This document shows positions 11,190 through 19,424 of a stretch of 64,000 nucleotides of DNA, in pieces. Under the pieces are notes generated by a model that had not been told where the DNA came from, did no database searches, and worked only from the letters and a program-made list of their open reading frames with translations. The DNA is from Roseobacter fucihabitans. Lineage in GTDB: Bacteria > Pseudomonadota > Alphaproteobacteria > Rhodobacterales > Rhodobacteraceae. The number at the start of each line of letters is the position of its first letter. Positions within the stretch are counted from its first letter, which is position 1. The DNA is taken from positions 1 through 64,000 of the forward strand of contig NZ_CP143423.1 of the NCBI RefSeq assembly GCF_014337925.2, given 5' to 3'. The position numbers and the translations under genes are program-made.

Positions 11190-11616
11190 ACACGCGCAGG
11201 CGGAGCCCCCCCAATCCAGACGCCGCCAGTCGATCGAGCATCGCGAGCTGCGCTGACGTCATCCGCACAGCCCCGTCTTGGGCGCTTGGCCACGGGAAAC
11301 GGCAACGTTCCAGCACCTTGTAACAGAGACAAAAGCCCTGGCCATCCCAATACAGCAGCTTGATCCGATCCCCACGCCGCCCCCGGAACGCAAACACGGC
11401 ACCACTGGCAGGCTTCTGCCGCCACGCGTAAATTTGTTGTCGCCTTATCTCATGGCGCTGCGCCACCTGTGTAACGCTCGCCCCACCAACCCCAACCGAC
11501 ATGACAATCTCGAGCTTGTGATCACCATGCCAGAAGCGTCGTCGCTCAGCCCCAATAAGTTCACCACAAATCACAAATCCCGCATAAAAGACGTCGCTAA
11601 TGACGTCTTTAAACAC
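11190..11616 (-). pseudogene. IS66 tnpA'-'tnpB fusion remnant
   Basis: The 5' part encodes a TnpA-type helix-turn-helix region (GAERRRFWHGDHKLEIVMSV … RRQQIYAWRQK). It runs directly into the C-terminal half of the TnpB/ORF2 family (FAFRGRRGDRIKLLYWDGQGF … WPSAQDGAVRMTSAQLAML). The end of tnpA and the start of tnpB are therefore deleted. The tnpB reading frame is then lost after AML, where a few bases of the usual EGIDWRR codons are missing. No function is expected. Confidence 0.75.
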
Positions 11617-11640
11617 ATCTCTCAGATCATCGCGTCGTTA

Positions 11641-11885
11641 TCAGGCAGGCCGTGCCAATCGAGCGGTTGCCAACTTCACGTTGACGCTCTTACTCTTGAG
11701 CGCTGCGCTTTTCTCCAGAACGTTTGGGACATTAAAGCGGAGTTTTGTTGGATTTTGCGCAATGGTTTTTGTGGCGTCGCAAGCGACGCCACCGGTCTCG
11801 ACCATCGGCGCAACGATTATCATTGAAGACGTACAACTGGCCGGATCTTAACTGAAGTGCAAGAAACATTCAGTACTTCCTACGC
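11641..11885. other. Non-coding stretch between IS66 relic and chemoreceptor pair
   Basis: No convincing gene. Short open frames occur on both strands (for example a 60-codon minus-strand frame at 11641-11823), but none has recognisable similarity or a good ribosome site. It probably holds the promoter of the following two genes and unplaced IS66 terminal sequence. Confidence 0.5.
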
Positions 11886-12221
11886 ATGTTTAGATCTGCT
11901 TTTTGGATTCTCAATGCAATGTTGTTGGCGCTGGCGATTGGGCCAGTATCCCTTGTTGCGTCGCAGTCGGGTCTTCCAGACGAAGCCGGTATCTACCTCG
12001 TTTTTGAATTCGGATCATCTTCAGGTCTAACGAGAGACATATTGTTCTCTGGAGCTCAGGAAATAGGACCGATCCGCCCTCCGATGTCACGGATAATTTT
12101 TGCATCTCAGACAACACATGATCATCTCCACGCCGCTGGCTATACAATGATGCCCGCCAGTGCACTGGCTGCGCTTTGCGGCATTGAAATCCAAAAAACA
12201 CATCAACTTCCGAGGACTTAG
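11886..12221 (+). CDS. Small hypothetical membrane or secreted protein upstream of chemoreceptor
   Basis: A 111-residue protein of unknown function. It has an N-terminal hydrophobic segment (about 5-27) that could be a signal peptide or membrane anchor, then a polar region with [14 protein letters not shown]. Its stop lies only 5 bp before the start of the chemoreceptor gene, so the two are probably co-transcribed and translationally coupled. A role in chemotaxis or sensing is suggested by context alone. The codon use is less GC-biased than the housekeeping genes, as for its neighbour, which would fit acquired DNA. Confidence 0.6.
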   Translation: MFRSAFWILNAMLLALAIGPVSLVASQSGLPDEAGIYLVFEFGSSSGLTRDILFSGAQEIGPIRPPMSRIIFASQTTHDHLHAAGYTMMPASALAALCGIEIQKTHQLPRT

Positions 12222-12226
12222 TTATC

Positions 12227-14089
12227 ATGCTTGCAACCGTAGTGTCTTCACCCGTCCGGATGGTGTTTGTTATCGCCACCGTGCTAACACCATGTGCGAT
12301 GTTCGCCGCATTCCTTATTGGTGGGAGCGTACTGTCAACCGCATTAATATCTCTGAGTTTCCTCGGTTTAGGATTAATGATGGGGCGCAGCCAACCTAAG
12401 TTGCTACCTGTCGGCGCAGCTGTCGCATTAATTGGCCAAGCCATTGCATTGAACAATGCATTTCAAGGGCATCCTTGGCAGATCGATACTCACATGCTGT
12501 ACTTTGCCCTGCTTGCAGTGTTGGTAAGCTTGCGCAGTGTCCCAGCCGTCTTGACTGCCGCTGGCATTATCGCAGTCCATCATGTTTCTCTATCGTTTCT
12601 GATGCCTTCCTTAATCTATCCTTCAGGTGGGTTTACTGAAAATATTGGACGTACCACGCTTCATGCCGTGATCGTACTTATGGAGACTGCGGCGCTTGTT
12701 CTAACGGTAGTTCAGTTGCAACGCCTCAATCAACAGATGCAAGTCAAAGCAGGTGAGTTGGAGGAGAGCTTGAAGCTATCTGACCAAGCACGTCATCAAG
12801 CTCAGAAATCCCAAAAAGAAGCTGAAGCAGCCAAGAACGATGCGGAAAAAGCTGCGACGCGTGAAGTCGAAATGGCCAAAGAAAAAGAAAGCGCCGATCG
12901 TAAGGCGACCAAGGCCCGGGAGGCGATGATGATCGACCTTGGTAATTCCTTCGGTACGGTTGTCGAAGCGGCTGTCGCAGGTGAGTTTTCCAAGCGGGTG
13001 GACGCGAATTTCTCCGATCAAACCCTCAACGAGCTCGCAGAAAATATCAACCAACTGCTGGGGGCCGTGGATCAAGGTCTTTCCCAAACCGGTCAAGCGC
13101 TGGAGCGTGTTGCCGGTGGAGATCTGACGAAGCCTATGGACGGTGACTTTCATGGAGCCTTTGGTCATCTACAGAGAAACGTCAACAATATGATGGACGG
13201 CCTCAAGTCTCTCATCGTTGAAATTACAGGCAGCGGTACTACTCTCGCGTCATCATCGGCTGAGTTGCGCGATACGTCCGACGGGCTGTCAAAACAAGCC
13301 GAACAAAATGCAGCTTCTCTGGAAGAGACATCCGCAGCTCTCGAAGAACTTTCTGCAAGTATCAAGCGGGTCAGCGGGAGTGTCGCGGACGCAAGCAAGA
13401 ACGCGCAGACAGCCCGAGATACGGCACAGTCCAGCGAGAAAGTGGCATCTGACGCGGCGGAATCAATGGAGAGTATCGCCGACGCTTCCAAAGAGATCAC
13501 GCGAGTAGTTGGTGTCATTGACGACATTGCGTTTCAGATCAACTTGCTTGCCTTGAACGCTGGCGTTGAAGCGGCGCGCGCGGGAGAGGCGGGCCGTGGT
13601 TTCTCAGTCGTCGCCTCAGAAGTTCGACTGCTCGCTCAAAGAGCAGCCGAAGCCTCAAAAGAAATCGCGGCTGTAATCGTCAAAAGTGATACTGCGGTTT
13701 CTCAGGGTGTTGAAAAAGTTTCCAACGCGAAATCTTCTCTCGAGACGATTGCTGAGAGCGTCATCGGTATTTCCAAAGGGGTTGATGAAATATCTACCGC
13801 AATATCGGAACAAGTGCATGGCATCGGTGAAATCACGACGACCGTGAGCCAAATTGATCAAAATACGCAGAGACAGGCAGCTTCATTTGAAGAAGTCACA
13901 GCTGCAAGTGCCATACTAGCAAGCGAAGCCGACAATATGAAACAAACAACAGCACGCTTCCGAACAGGTCAGGAGACCAAAATAGCCGAAATGAACAAAC
14001 CAGCCGCACCCCTCACAATACAACAGCCGAGAAGTGCCGCCGTAAGCGCCGGCGGACGTGCAAGCCAAGACGGTTGGAATGAATTTTGA
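12227..14089 (+). CDS. Methyl-accepting chemotaxis protein (six-helix N-terminal membrane domain)
   Basis: A chemoreceptor that controls the CheA kinase. The 620-residue protein has an N-terminal block of about six membrane helices (1-165) in place of a periplasmic ligand domain, then a charged coiled coil (about 170-230), a HAMP-like region ([16 protein letters not shown] … GGDLTKPM) and the conserved signalling hairpin tip [20 protein letters not shown] near 430-449. It ends DGWNEF, close to the C-terminal pentapeptide that tethers methylation enzymes. ATG 12227 has a GAGGA ribosome site and follows the small gene by 5 bp. The ligand cannot be told; membrane-embedded sensing is likely. Confidence 0.9.
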   Translation: MLATVVSSPVRMVFVIATVLTPCAMFAAFLIGGSVLSTALISLSFLGLGLMMGRSQPKLLPVGAAVALIGQAIALNNAFQGHPWQIDTHMLYFALLAVLVSLRSVPAVLTAAGIIAVHHVSLSFLMPSLIYPSGGFTENIGRTTLHAVIVLMETAALVLTVVQLQRLNQQMQVKAGELEESLKLSDQARHQAQKSQKEAEAAKNDAEKAATREVEMAKEKESADRKATKAREAMMIDLGNSFGTVVEAAVAGEFSKRVDANFSDQTLNELAENINQLLGAVDQGLSQTGQALERVAGGDLTKPMDGDFHGAFGHLQRNVNNMMDGLKSLIVEITGSGTTLASSSAELRDTSDGLSKQAEQNAASLEETSAALEELSASIKRVSGSVADASKNAQTARDTAQSSEKVASDAAESMESIADASKEITRVVGVIDDIAFQINLLALNAGVEAARAGEAGRGFSVVASEVRLLAQRAAEASKEIAAVIVKSDTAVSQGVEKVSNAKSSLETIAESVIGISKGVDEISTAISEQVHGIGEITTTVSQIDQNTQRQAASFEEVTAASAILASEADNMKQTTARFRTGQETKIAEMNKPAAPLTIQQPRSAAVSAGGRASQDGWNEF

Positions 14090-14290
14090 TTGCTATGAGT
14101 GAGTGGCAAATGGGAACAAGCGTTGTTACGATATCTGTTTTGGCGCGGAAATTTAGCTTAAAAAATTGATCGATACAGTCTTCGCAGTAATGAGAGCCTG
14201 TTGAATGTTACAGAGAACTGCCGCGGTATTGTTACCGAGATTTGGGCCGCTCAGTCATGATGTTTTGTTCGCCATGACGTGGTCAATAGT
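14090..14290. other. Non-coding stretch after chemoreceptor
   Basis: No gene is supported. The sequence is AT-richer than its surroundings, and at about 14291 it runs into an IS5-type terminus. A GAGCCTGTTGAATG motif near 14191 faintly resembles the IS1182 terminus, but there is no matching element beside it. Confidence 0.4.
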
Positions 14291-14552
14291 GACCTTGTTG
14301 CAGGGATCGTATCACGACTGCTATCGAGGCGGTTTGTTCTTTTCAGGATGCTGTAAATGCCGCACAAGTTTAACGCCAGTCGATGAGGCAAGATCCCGAA
14401 GCAACGGCATCGGGTGACCAACTGGGCCGATTATAACGAAGGCCTGCGGCGGCGCGGTGATCTGGCTGTCTGGATCAGCGAAGACGCACTCGCCCTGTGG
14501 TCGGTGCCACGCCGAACGACACGTGGCGGACAGCCGCACTACTCTGATCTGA
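14291..14552 (+). pseudogene. IS5-family transposase, N-terminal fragment
   Basis: From ATG at about 14357 the plus strand reads MPHKFNASR, stop, GKIPKQRHRVTNWADYNEGL and onward to VPRRTTRGGQPHYSDL. This is the conserved start of an IS5-family transposase with an in-frame TGA where an arginine codon is expected. The probable IS end (CCTTGTTGCAGGGATCG) lies near 14293. The gene is cut off at about 14552, where IS1182 sequence begins. Confidence 0.75.
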
Positions 14553-14704
14553 GTTGTGTGGCTGTCCGGAGTTGATGCGCCAAAGGCCTTGTCGTCAAAA
14601 GCGTCGAGATATTCCCTGACTGCTCGCGGTGCATCGTCTGGATTGATTGCCGATACATCCTATTCCGACTGTGCAGCGGAGTTCATTCTATCGACATCTG
14701 CTTC

Positions 14705-14745
14705 CCCCTCTCGGGATATTGCTGCGCAATACCCTGCCGGGCAGC
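14705..14745 (+). repeat. Miniature palindromic insertion 6 (41 bp) in IS1182 fragment
   Basis: On the plus strand it reads CCCCTCTC, stem GGGATATTGC-TGC-GCAATACCC, then TGCCGGGCAGC. Opposite in orientation to the transposase. Comparison with the first IS1182 copy shows an uninterrupted CTCGATCAAACTGG there, so the insertion lies exactly between CTTC and GATCAAACTGG. Confidence 0.9.
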
Positions 14746-15029
14746 GATCAAACTGGCATCAACTGCAAAGCCATGGCCACCAACAAGACCTTCAGAAATG
14801 CAGCGCGTAACAGTGGCTTCAAAAACTGACCGAAGCAGGTCGCCATCCCGGAATTTACCGTGACGGTATTTTGAGAAGGTACTGTGATCCGGCACTTTGT
14901 TGTTCAAATCGAGACGACAAAACCACCGATATGCCAGGTTCAGATGAACCTCATCACACAGACGCGTTCAGATCGGATGCCTAAAACGTAACCGACAACC
15001 AGCATCCGTACGATCAGTTCCGGGTCAAT

Positions 15030-15065
15030 CCCCCCTCATGCATTTTCAATGCACAGCCAGGCAAT
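15030..15065 (+). repeat. Miniature palindromic insertion 7 (36 bp) in IS1182 fragment
   Basis: On the plus strand it reads CCCCCCTCA, stem TGCATT-TTC-AATGCA, then CAGCCAGGCAAT. The uninterrupted first copy (GGGTCGATGGACGGGCGG) aligns across it as GGGTCAAT joined to GGAAGTGCG, so the insertion is exact. Confidence 0.85.
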
Positions 15066-15235
15066 GGAAGTGCGTCCCAGATGGCTGTAGTGCGGCACAA
15101 GTTGATGACGGACCGTCCCGACGTCCAGAAACTGATCAACCTCACGCAATATGTGATTGGCAGTACATGTGCCTTGCCCTGTGCCCCAAGTCTCATTCGG
15201 CTTTGCGCGGAGTCCTTTGGGTTAGATCTTTGGCG

Positions 15236-16112
15236 CTAGGCGGCCATTTTGTCCATCGCCTTTCTGTGCGAGAATTCCATCGGGGTCAGGTTGCCCGAGC
15301 CTGAATGTGGTCTTTGCCAGTTGTAATCCTCCTGCCATTCTTCGAGCGTTTTGCGAGCATCGCCTAAAGCACCAAACAGCGTTTCGTTGAGGCATTCATC
15401 CACTGCCCGGCAGTGCATGTTTACATGCACGAGAGGGGCGCAGCTTGCCGTTGAAGCTTTCAATGAAACCGTTCTGCCGGGGCCTTCCGGGCGCGATGTA
15501 GTGCCAGTCAATGCCGGTATCCTGAACCCATTTGAGAGGATCGCCATGCTGGTGAACTCGGTACCGTTGTCCGATACAATCGTCGTTGGCATGCCGCGTT
15601 CAGTAATGATCTGATCCAGTTCACGCGCGACCGTTGACCAGACAGCGACGTGTCGGCCACCAGCACCAAGTTCTCGCGGCTGAAGCCATCGACAACTGCC
15701 AAAATGCGAAACCGACGTCCATCTGTCAGCGCGTCAGACACGAAATCCAACGACCAATGCTGGTTCGGTCCGTTGGGCAATGCCATTGGCTTCCTCGTTC
15801 CCAACGCGCGCTTCCTGCCACCCCTGCGACACACCTGAAGCTTCTCTCTTCACGATAGATGCGCCGCACTTTCTTGTGGTTCACCTCAAAGCCCTCCCGC
15901 GCAATCATCACGTGGATGCGGCGGCACCCAAACCGACGTCGTTCACGAGAAACGCGTTTGATTGCATCTCTTAGCTCAGCATCATCGCCTCGGCGCGACA
16001 GATATCGCACCGAGGATCGATCAACTTGTAAAACATCACACGCCCGCCGTTGACTGACTTGATGGGCCGCCATCAAATGCACCACAGCTTGCCGCTTCAG
16101 GGCGGGCGTCAC
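15236..16112 (-). pseudogene. IS3 OrfB (integrase-like) pseudogene
   Basis: OrfB pieces run in order but in different frames: QAVVHLMAAHQVSQRRACDV … VNHKKVRRIYREE, then CRRGGRKRALGTRKPM … WSLDFVSDALTDGRRFRIL, then [17 protein letters not shown], and finally [22 protein letters not shown]. The DDE motif aspartates ([14 protein letters not shown]) are visible. There are frameshifts near 15830, near 15640 and within about 15520-15545, and the 37-bp insertion at 15402-15438. Confidence 0.85.
15402..15438 (-). repeat. Miniature palindromic insertion 8 (37 bp) in IS3 orfB
   Basis: Identical in sequence and position to the insertion at 7786-7822 in the other IS3 copy, hence shared by descent. Same orientation as the transposase. 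Confidence 0.9.
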
Positions 16113-16413
16113 CGTTTTTTTGAATTGATGTCTCGCAACATGGCGTTGTCCAACATTTGTTCAGCCAACAGCTTCTTCAGCTTGCTGTTCTCATCCTCAA
16201 GCGCACCCAGTCGCTTCGCGTCGGACGGCTCCATGCCGCCATACTTCGATTTGTATTTGTAGAACGTTGCTGAGCTGATCCCCCTCCCGGCAGATTGCTT
16301 CGCAATCGCCTGCCGGGCAATGCATGCCGCCGACATACGTCCGCAGTCTTCTCACCAGCTTCCTGTTCTTTGATCATTGCTATGATTTGTTCGTCCGTGA
16401 AACGTGCCTTCAT
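16109..16413 (-). pseudogene. IS3 OrfA (helix-turn-helix) pseudogene
   Basis: The gene starts MKARFTDEQIIAMIKEQEAGEKTADVCRRH and, after the 41-bp insertion at 16281-16321, resumes ISSATFYKYKSKYGGMEPSDAKRL to the leucine-zipper end LAEQMLDNAMLRDINSKKR. Apart from the insertion it looks intact, so the palindromic element is the only visible lesion in orfA. Confidence 0.85.
16281..16321 (+). repeat. Miniature palindromic insertion 9 (41 bp) in IS3 orfA
   Basis: On the plus strand it reads CCCCTCCCGGCA, stem GATTGC-TTC-GCAATC, then GCCTGCCGGGCAAT. Opposite in orientation to orfA. Removing it rejoins GCTGATC with GCATGCCG and restores CRRHAISSATFYKYK. Confidence 0.9.
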
Positions 16414-16577
16414 TTGTCCGTCCTGCTGGTGGGCAGACTCTACACAAATTTGGAGGAGTTTAAGGGGCGCAGGTCAGTGTGGATGCGACTAGTCCCTACA
16501 GGTCGGGTGCCGTCATCACAGCACATCTTCATGCTATATTTTGGCTTAATCCAATATACGGGGTGTTTTATGCTGTT

Positions 16578-16603
16578 TGATACTGATTTCATATAAAGTA
16601 TCA
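16578..16603. promoter_or_regulatory. Candidate operator upstream of sugar ABC importer
   Basis: TGATACT (16578-16584) and AGTATCA (16597-16603) form a perfect 7-bp inverted repeat around an AT-rich 12-bp spacer, about 113 bp before the binding-protein start. It is the only strong dyad in this upstream region. Binding by one of the two regulators in the operon is inference. Confidence 0.45.
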
Positions 16604-16715
16604 GACGATGTTTGGTGAGATCTGTCGCCGTGCCCCGACTGACGCATGCAAAATGCCACTGTTGAGAGGAGAGCTGTGAACGGCGGTCGCTGATCATACG
16701 TCTAGGGAGGACAAC

Positions 16716-17846
16716 ATGAGTATTTTTAAGATAACGGTTTTGGCCGCGACGATTGGCCTGGTTGCAGGCCCCATATTGGCCGAAGGGTATGAAGGCGTGC
16801 CACGCACGTTCCTCTGGAACCCCGGCACAAGTGAAATCAACGATGCCGCCGAATTCAAAAAAGAAGGGCCATATGTCATCGGTTTTTCAAACGCTTCTAT
16901 CTCAAACCCTTGGCGCGTCGCGATGCTGCATGGCATCGAAGCGGCTGCTGAACGCAACGCCGACAAGCTTGAACGTTTCATCATCACCGACGCCAATGAC
17001 GACCCCGGCAAGCAAGCCGCGGACGTGCAAGACCTGATCGCGCAAGGGGTCGACATCTTGCTGATTTCACCTGCGACAGCAGAGGCCATGGATCCCGTGA
17101 TCCGGCGCGCCAGCCGTGCGGGCATTCCTGTCGTTTTGGTAGACAGGTCGGTCCCCTCAAGCGAGAATTTCATTACGTTCGTCACCGCATCTGACCAAGC
17201 GCTTGGCCGTATTTCGGCACAATGGTTGGCCGAAAAGCTGGGTGGTGAAGGTCAGGTTGTCATGCTGGGTGGTCTTGCAGGTGCGTCCCCTGCGGAGGCG
17301 CGGATCACCGCCGCGATGGAGGTGTTTAACCAGTTCCCCGATCTGGAAGTCGTCGAAACACAATATACCAGCTGGTCACCTGCCAACGGCAAAACCATCA
17401 TGTCTGCGCTGATCCAAAAATACGGCGATGACATTGATGGCGTCTGGGCTGACAGCGGTTTGCAGGGCTCTGGCTCAATCGAGGCCTTCCTTGCTGCTGG
17501 ATACGAAGACGGCACAATTCCACCGCACACAGGTGGCGATTTCAACGCAATGTACCAGCTTTCCGTTACGCATGACGTGCCGATGGTTGGCGTTGATTAT
17601 CCACCTGCGATGGGCGCGCGCGCGTTCGAGGTCTTGTTTGACGTGCTTGACGGCAAGGGCATCCCTTCGCGAATCGAAGTGAACCAACAGGTTGTCGTCT
17701 CTGAAGGCCATGAAACGCCTTCTGTGCAGGCCGATGTGTTTGTTTCAGACTATGCTCTGATGGACAAGCCGGGTTCGGTCATCATGTCATCTGGTGTCGG
17801 TGTGGACTATGATCCTGCGACCTTCACTGCTGTTTACCCCAAGTAA
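16716..17846 (+). CDS. Sugar-type ABC transporter periplasmic binding protein
   Basis: A type-1 periplasmic binding protein (RbsB/YtfQ-like) that captures a sugar or related ligand for import. The 376-residue precursor has a signal peptide (1-22, cut near LAEG) and the family pattern GFSNASISNPWRVAMLHGIE, then DANDDPGKQAADVQDLIAQG and GIPVVLVDRS. The ribosome site is GGGAGGA before ATG 16716. The ATPase, two permeases and regulators follow in the same direction. The nearest known relatives by pattern are galactofuranose- or ribose-type binders; the true ligand is unknown. A paralogous domain recurs in the regulator at 21312. Confidence 0.88.
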   Translation: MSIFKITVLAATIGLVAGPILAEGYEGVPRTFLWNPGTSEINDAAEFKKEGPYVIGFSNASISNPWRVAMLHGIEAAAERNADKLERFIITDANDDPGKQAADVQDLIAQGVDILLISPATAEAMDPVIRRASRAGIPVVLVDRSVPSSENFITFVTASDQALGRISAQWLAEKLGGEGQVVMLGGLAGASPAEARITAAMEVFNQFPDLEVVETQYTSWSPANGKTIMSALIQKYGDDIDGVWADSGLQGSGSIEAFLAAGYEDGTIPPHTGGDFNAMYQLSVTHDVPMVGVDYPPAMGARAFEVLFDVLDGKGIPSRIEVNQQVVVSEGHETPSVQADVFVSDYALMDKPGSVIMSSGVGVDYDPATFTAVYPK

Positions 17847-17858
17847 GATGAAACGGGC

Positions 17859-17881
17859 CAGAGCGGTGACATGCCGCTCTG
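17859..17881 (+). promoter_or_regulatory. Intercistronic stem-loop between binding protein and ATPase
   Basis: CAGAGCGG (17859-17866) and CCGCTCTG (17874-17881) form a perfect 8-bp stem with a 7-nt loop and no T-run. Such hairpins after binding-protein genes usually protect the upstream mRNA, giving excess binding protein over membrane components. Confidence 0.6.
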
Positions 17882-17906
17882 ATCACAAAAGGGGAGGACA
17901 CGCACA

Positions 17907-19424
17907 ATGGCAGGCCCATTTTTAGCCGCGCGCGGCTTAAGCAAATCATTTGGACCTAACCAAGTCCTCAACAACATAGAATTCGCGGTATCTGGCGGCC
18001 AAGCTGTGGCATTATGCGGCGAAAACGGCGCTGGAAAATCAACCCTGATCAAGCTTTTGACGGGTTTGTATACCCCCACGTCTGGTCATGTAGAATTTGA
18101 CGGCGCACCTGCAAAATGGACAGGTCCGCGCCAAAGTCTGGCGGCAGGGATTGCCGTCGTCCATCAGGAATTCTCCGTGCTGGGCGCATTATCCGTCGCC
18201 GAAAACATCTATCTGGGCGCAGAGCCACGCACCCGTTTTGGCCTGATTGACCGCAAAGCGCTCAAACGGCAGGCGACAACGCTGCTGGCTGATCTCAAGA
18301 TCACCCTCGACCCCGATACATTGGTCGAAACGCTTTCCGTGGCTGACAAACAAATGGTCGAAATCGCCAAAGCCTTGCGCGCCGATGCGAAGGTGTTGAT
18401 CCTTGATGAACCGACTGCTGTCCTTAGTCAGAATGAAACGCAGCACCTGTTTGCAATCATCCATGACCTGCGCGCACGCGGCATGGGGTTTATCTATGTC
18501 TCGCACCGCCTTGATGAAATATTTGAAGTTTGCACCGATATCACAGTGATCAAAGATGGTGTTGTGACGTCCAAAGGTCCTGTCAGCGACTACACGCACG
18601 ACAGCGTCATTGCCGCAATGGTGGGCCGTGAGTTGGGTGATCTGTTTCCGCCCAAGGCCAGCGACCCAAACGCTGGCGCATTGGTTCTGGGCGTACGTAA
18701 TTTCCATGTCGGTTCCGATCTGCCACCTGTAGACCTTGATGTCCGTGCAGGCGAAATCGTGGGATTGGCAGGGCTTGTCGGGTCTGGCCGGACGGAACTG
18801 GCGTTGGCGCTATATGGCGCGACCCCTTCCACCGGGGAAGTCCATCTATCAGGCGAACTCATGCCCCATCGCGATCCAGCGGGATGTATCGACGCGGGCA
18901 TCTTGATGCTGACCGAAAGCCGCAAGGACGACGGGCTGTTCCTGAACTCATCTGTCGCGCGCAATTTTGCAGCGACCACGCCAGGGTTTGGCGCGCATCA
19001 CAATGCCATTCCGCCCGGCCATGAAGATACGCGCGCTGCCGTCCTCAAAGAGCGTCGCGGCGTTGTTGTTGATCACGTCGGCCTTCCCATTTCTGCTTTA
19101 TCTGGGGGTAACCAGCAAAAAGTTCTTGTCGCACGCCTGCTGGAAAACCGGCCTAAGCTGTTGATCCTTGATGAACCCACCCGCGGCGTGGATGTGGGTG
19201 CCAAGGCAGAGATTTACAAAACCCTACGCGCGCTTGCGCAAGAGGGGCTCGCGCTTTTGGTGATTTCGTCGGAGTTGATTGAAATCGTCGGATTATGCGA
19301 CCGCGTGTATGTCATGCGCGACAATGAAATCGCGCAAGAGTTGCGCGGCGCAGACATCACCGAAGAAGCCATTATCACGATTGCCGCTGCCGAAACCTCC
19401 CGCCACCACGGGGTCGCCGCATGA
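17907..19424 (+). CDS. Sugar-type ABC transporter ATPase with two nucleotide-binding domains
   Basis: This is the energy-coupling subunit of the importer, of RbsA/MglA type. The 505-residue protein has two ATPase domains. The first has Walker A GENGAGKST (about 38-46) and Walker B VLILDEPTAVLS (about 160). The second has the degenerate Walker A GLVGSGRTE (about 290-298), signature SGGNQQK (about 397) and LLILDEPTRGVDVGAKAEI. Its length matches RbsA. Ribosome site GGGGAGGA lies upstream of ATG 17907. The stop overlaps the next permease start (ATGA). Confidence 0.92.
   Translation: MAGPFLAARGLSKSFGPNQVLNNIEFAVSGGQAVALCGENGAGKSTLIKLLTGLYTPTSGHVEFDGAPAKWTGPRQSLAAGIAVVHQEFSVLGALSVAENIYLGAEPRTRFGLIDRKALKRQATTLLADLKITLDPDTLVETLSVADKQMVEIAKALRADAKVLILDEPTAVLSQNETQHLFAIIHDLRARGMGFIYVSHRLDEIFEVCTDITVIKDGVVTSKGPVSDYTHDSVIAAMVGRELGDLFPPKASDPNAGALVLGVRNFHVGSDLPPVDLDVRAGEIVGLAGLVGSGRTELALALYGATPSTGEVHLSGELMPHRDPAGCIDAGILMLTESRKDDGLFLNSSVARNFAATTPGFGAHHNAIPPGHEDTRAAVLKERRGVVVDHVGLPISALSGGNQQKVLVARLLENRPKLLILDEPTRGVDVGAKAEIYKTLRALAQEGLALLVISSELIEIVGLCDRVYVMRDNEIAQELRGADITEEAIITIAAAETSRHHGVAA

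Larger units (their letters stand above)
9639..11640 (-). mobile_element. IS66-family relic (tnpA'-'tnpB-tnpC')
   Basis: Remains of an IS66-type element on the minus strand: a tnpA start fused to the tail of tnpB, then a long tnpC lacking its 3' end. The downstream end is lost where IS1182 begins at 9638. The tnpC gene carries two of the miniature palindromic insertions and a further insertion of about 70 bp. The upstream terminal repeat could not be placed with confidence. Confidence 0.8.
14553..15174 (-). mobile_element. IS1182-family fragment, second copy
   Basis: This matches the 5' two-fifths of the transposase of the IS1182 element at 8019-9638 but is clearly diverged (for example VPDHSTFSKYRHGKFRDGDL versus VPNHSTFSKNRHGRFRESAL). 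It is truncated at both sides, by the IS5 fragment at the left and the IS3 end at 15175. Two miniature palindromic insertions (14705-14745 and 15030-15065) break it at sites different from those in the first copy, so they are independent events. Confidence 0.8.
15175..16476 (-). mobile_element. IS3-family element, near full length but inactive
   Basis: This 1302-bp element has matched ends: TGCCCTGTGCCCC at 15175 and, inverted, TGACCTGCGCCCC ending at 16476. It carries orfA and orfB on the minus strand. Both are broken, each by one miniature palindromic insertion and orfB additionally by frameshifts. No matching target duplication is seen, so a flank has probably been rearranged. Confidence 0.85.

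Noticed and set aside
12776-13168. Minus-strand gene inside the chemoreceptor
   Set aside because: It is the reverse of the HAMP and coiled-coil codons and has no ribosome site or family.
15471-15490. CTGCCGGGGCCTTCCGGG near the IS3 insertion as another element copy
   Set aside because: It is the normal coding sequence for the PGRPRQNGF segment of the IS3 transposase.
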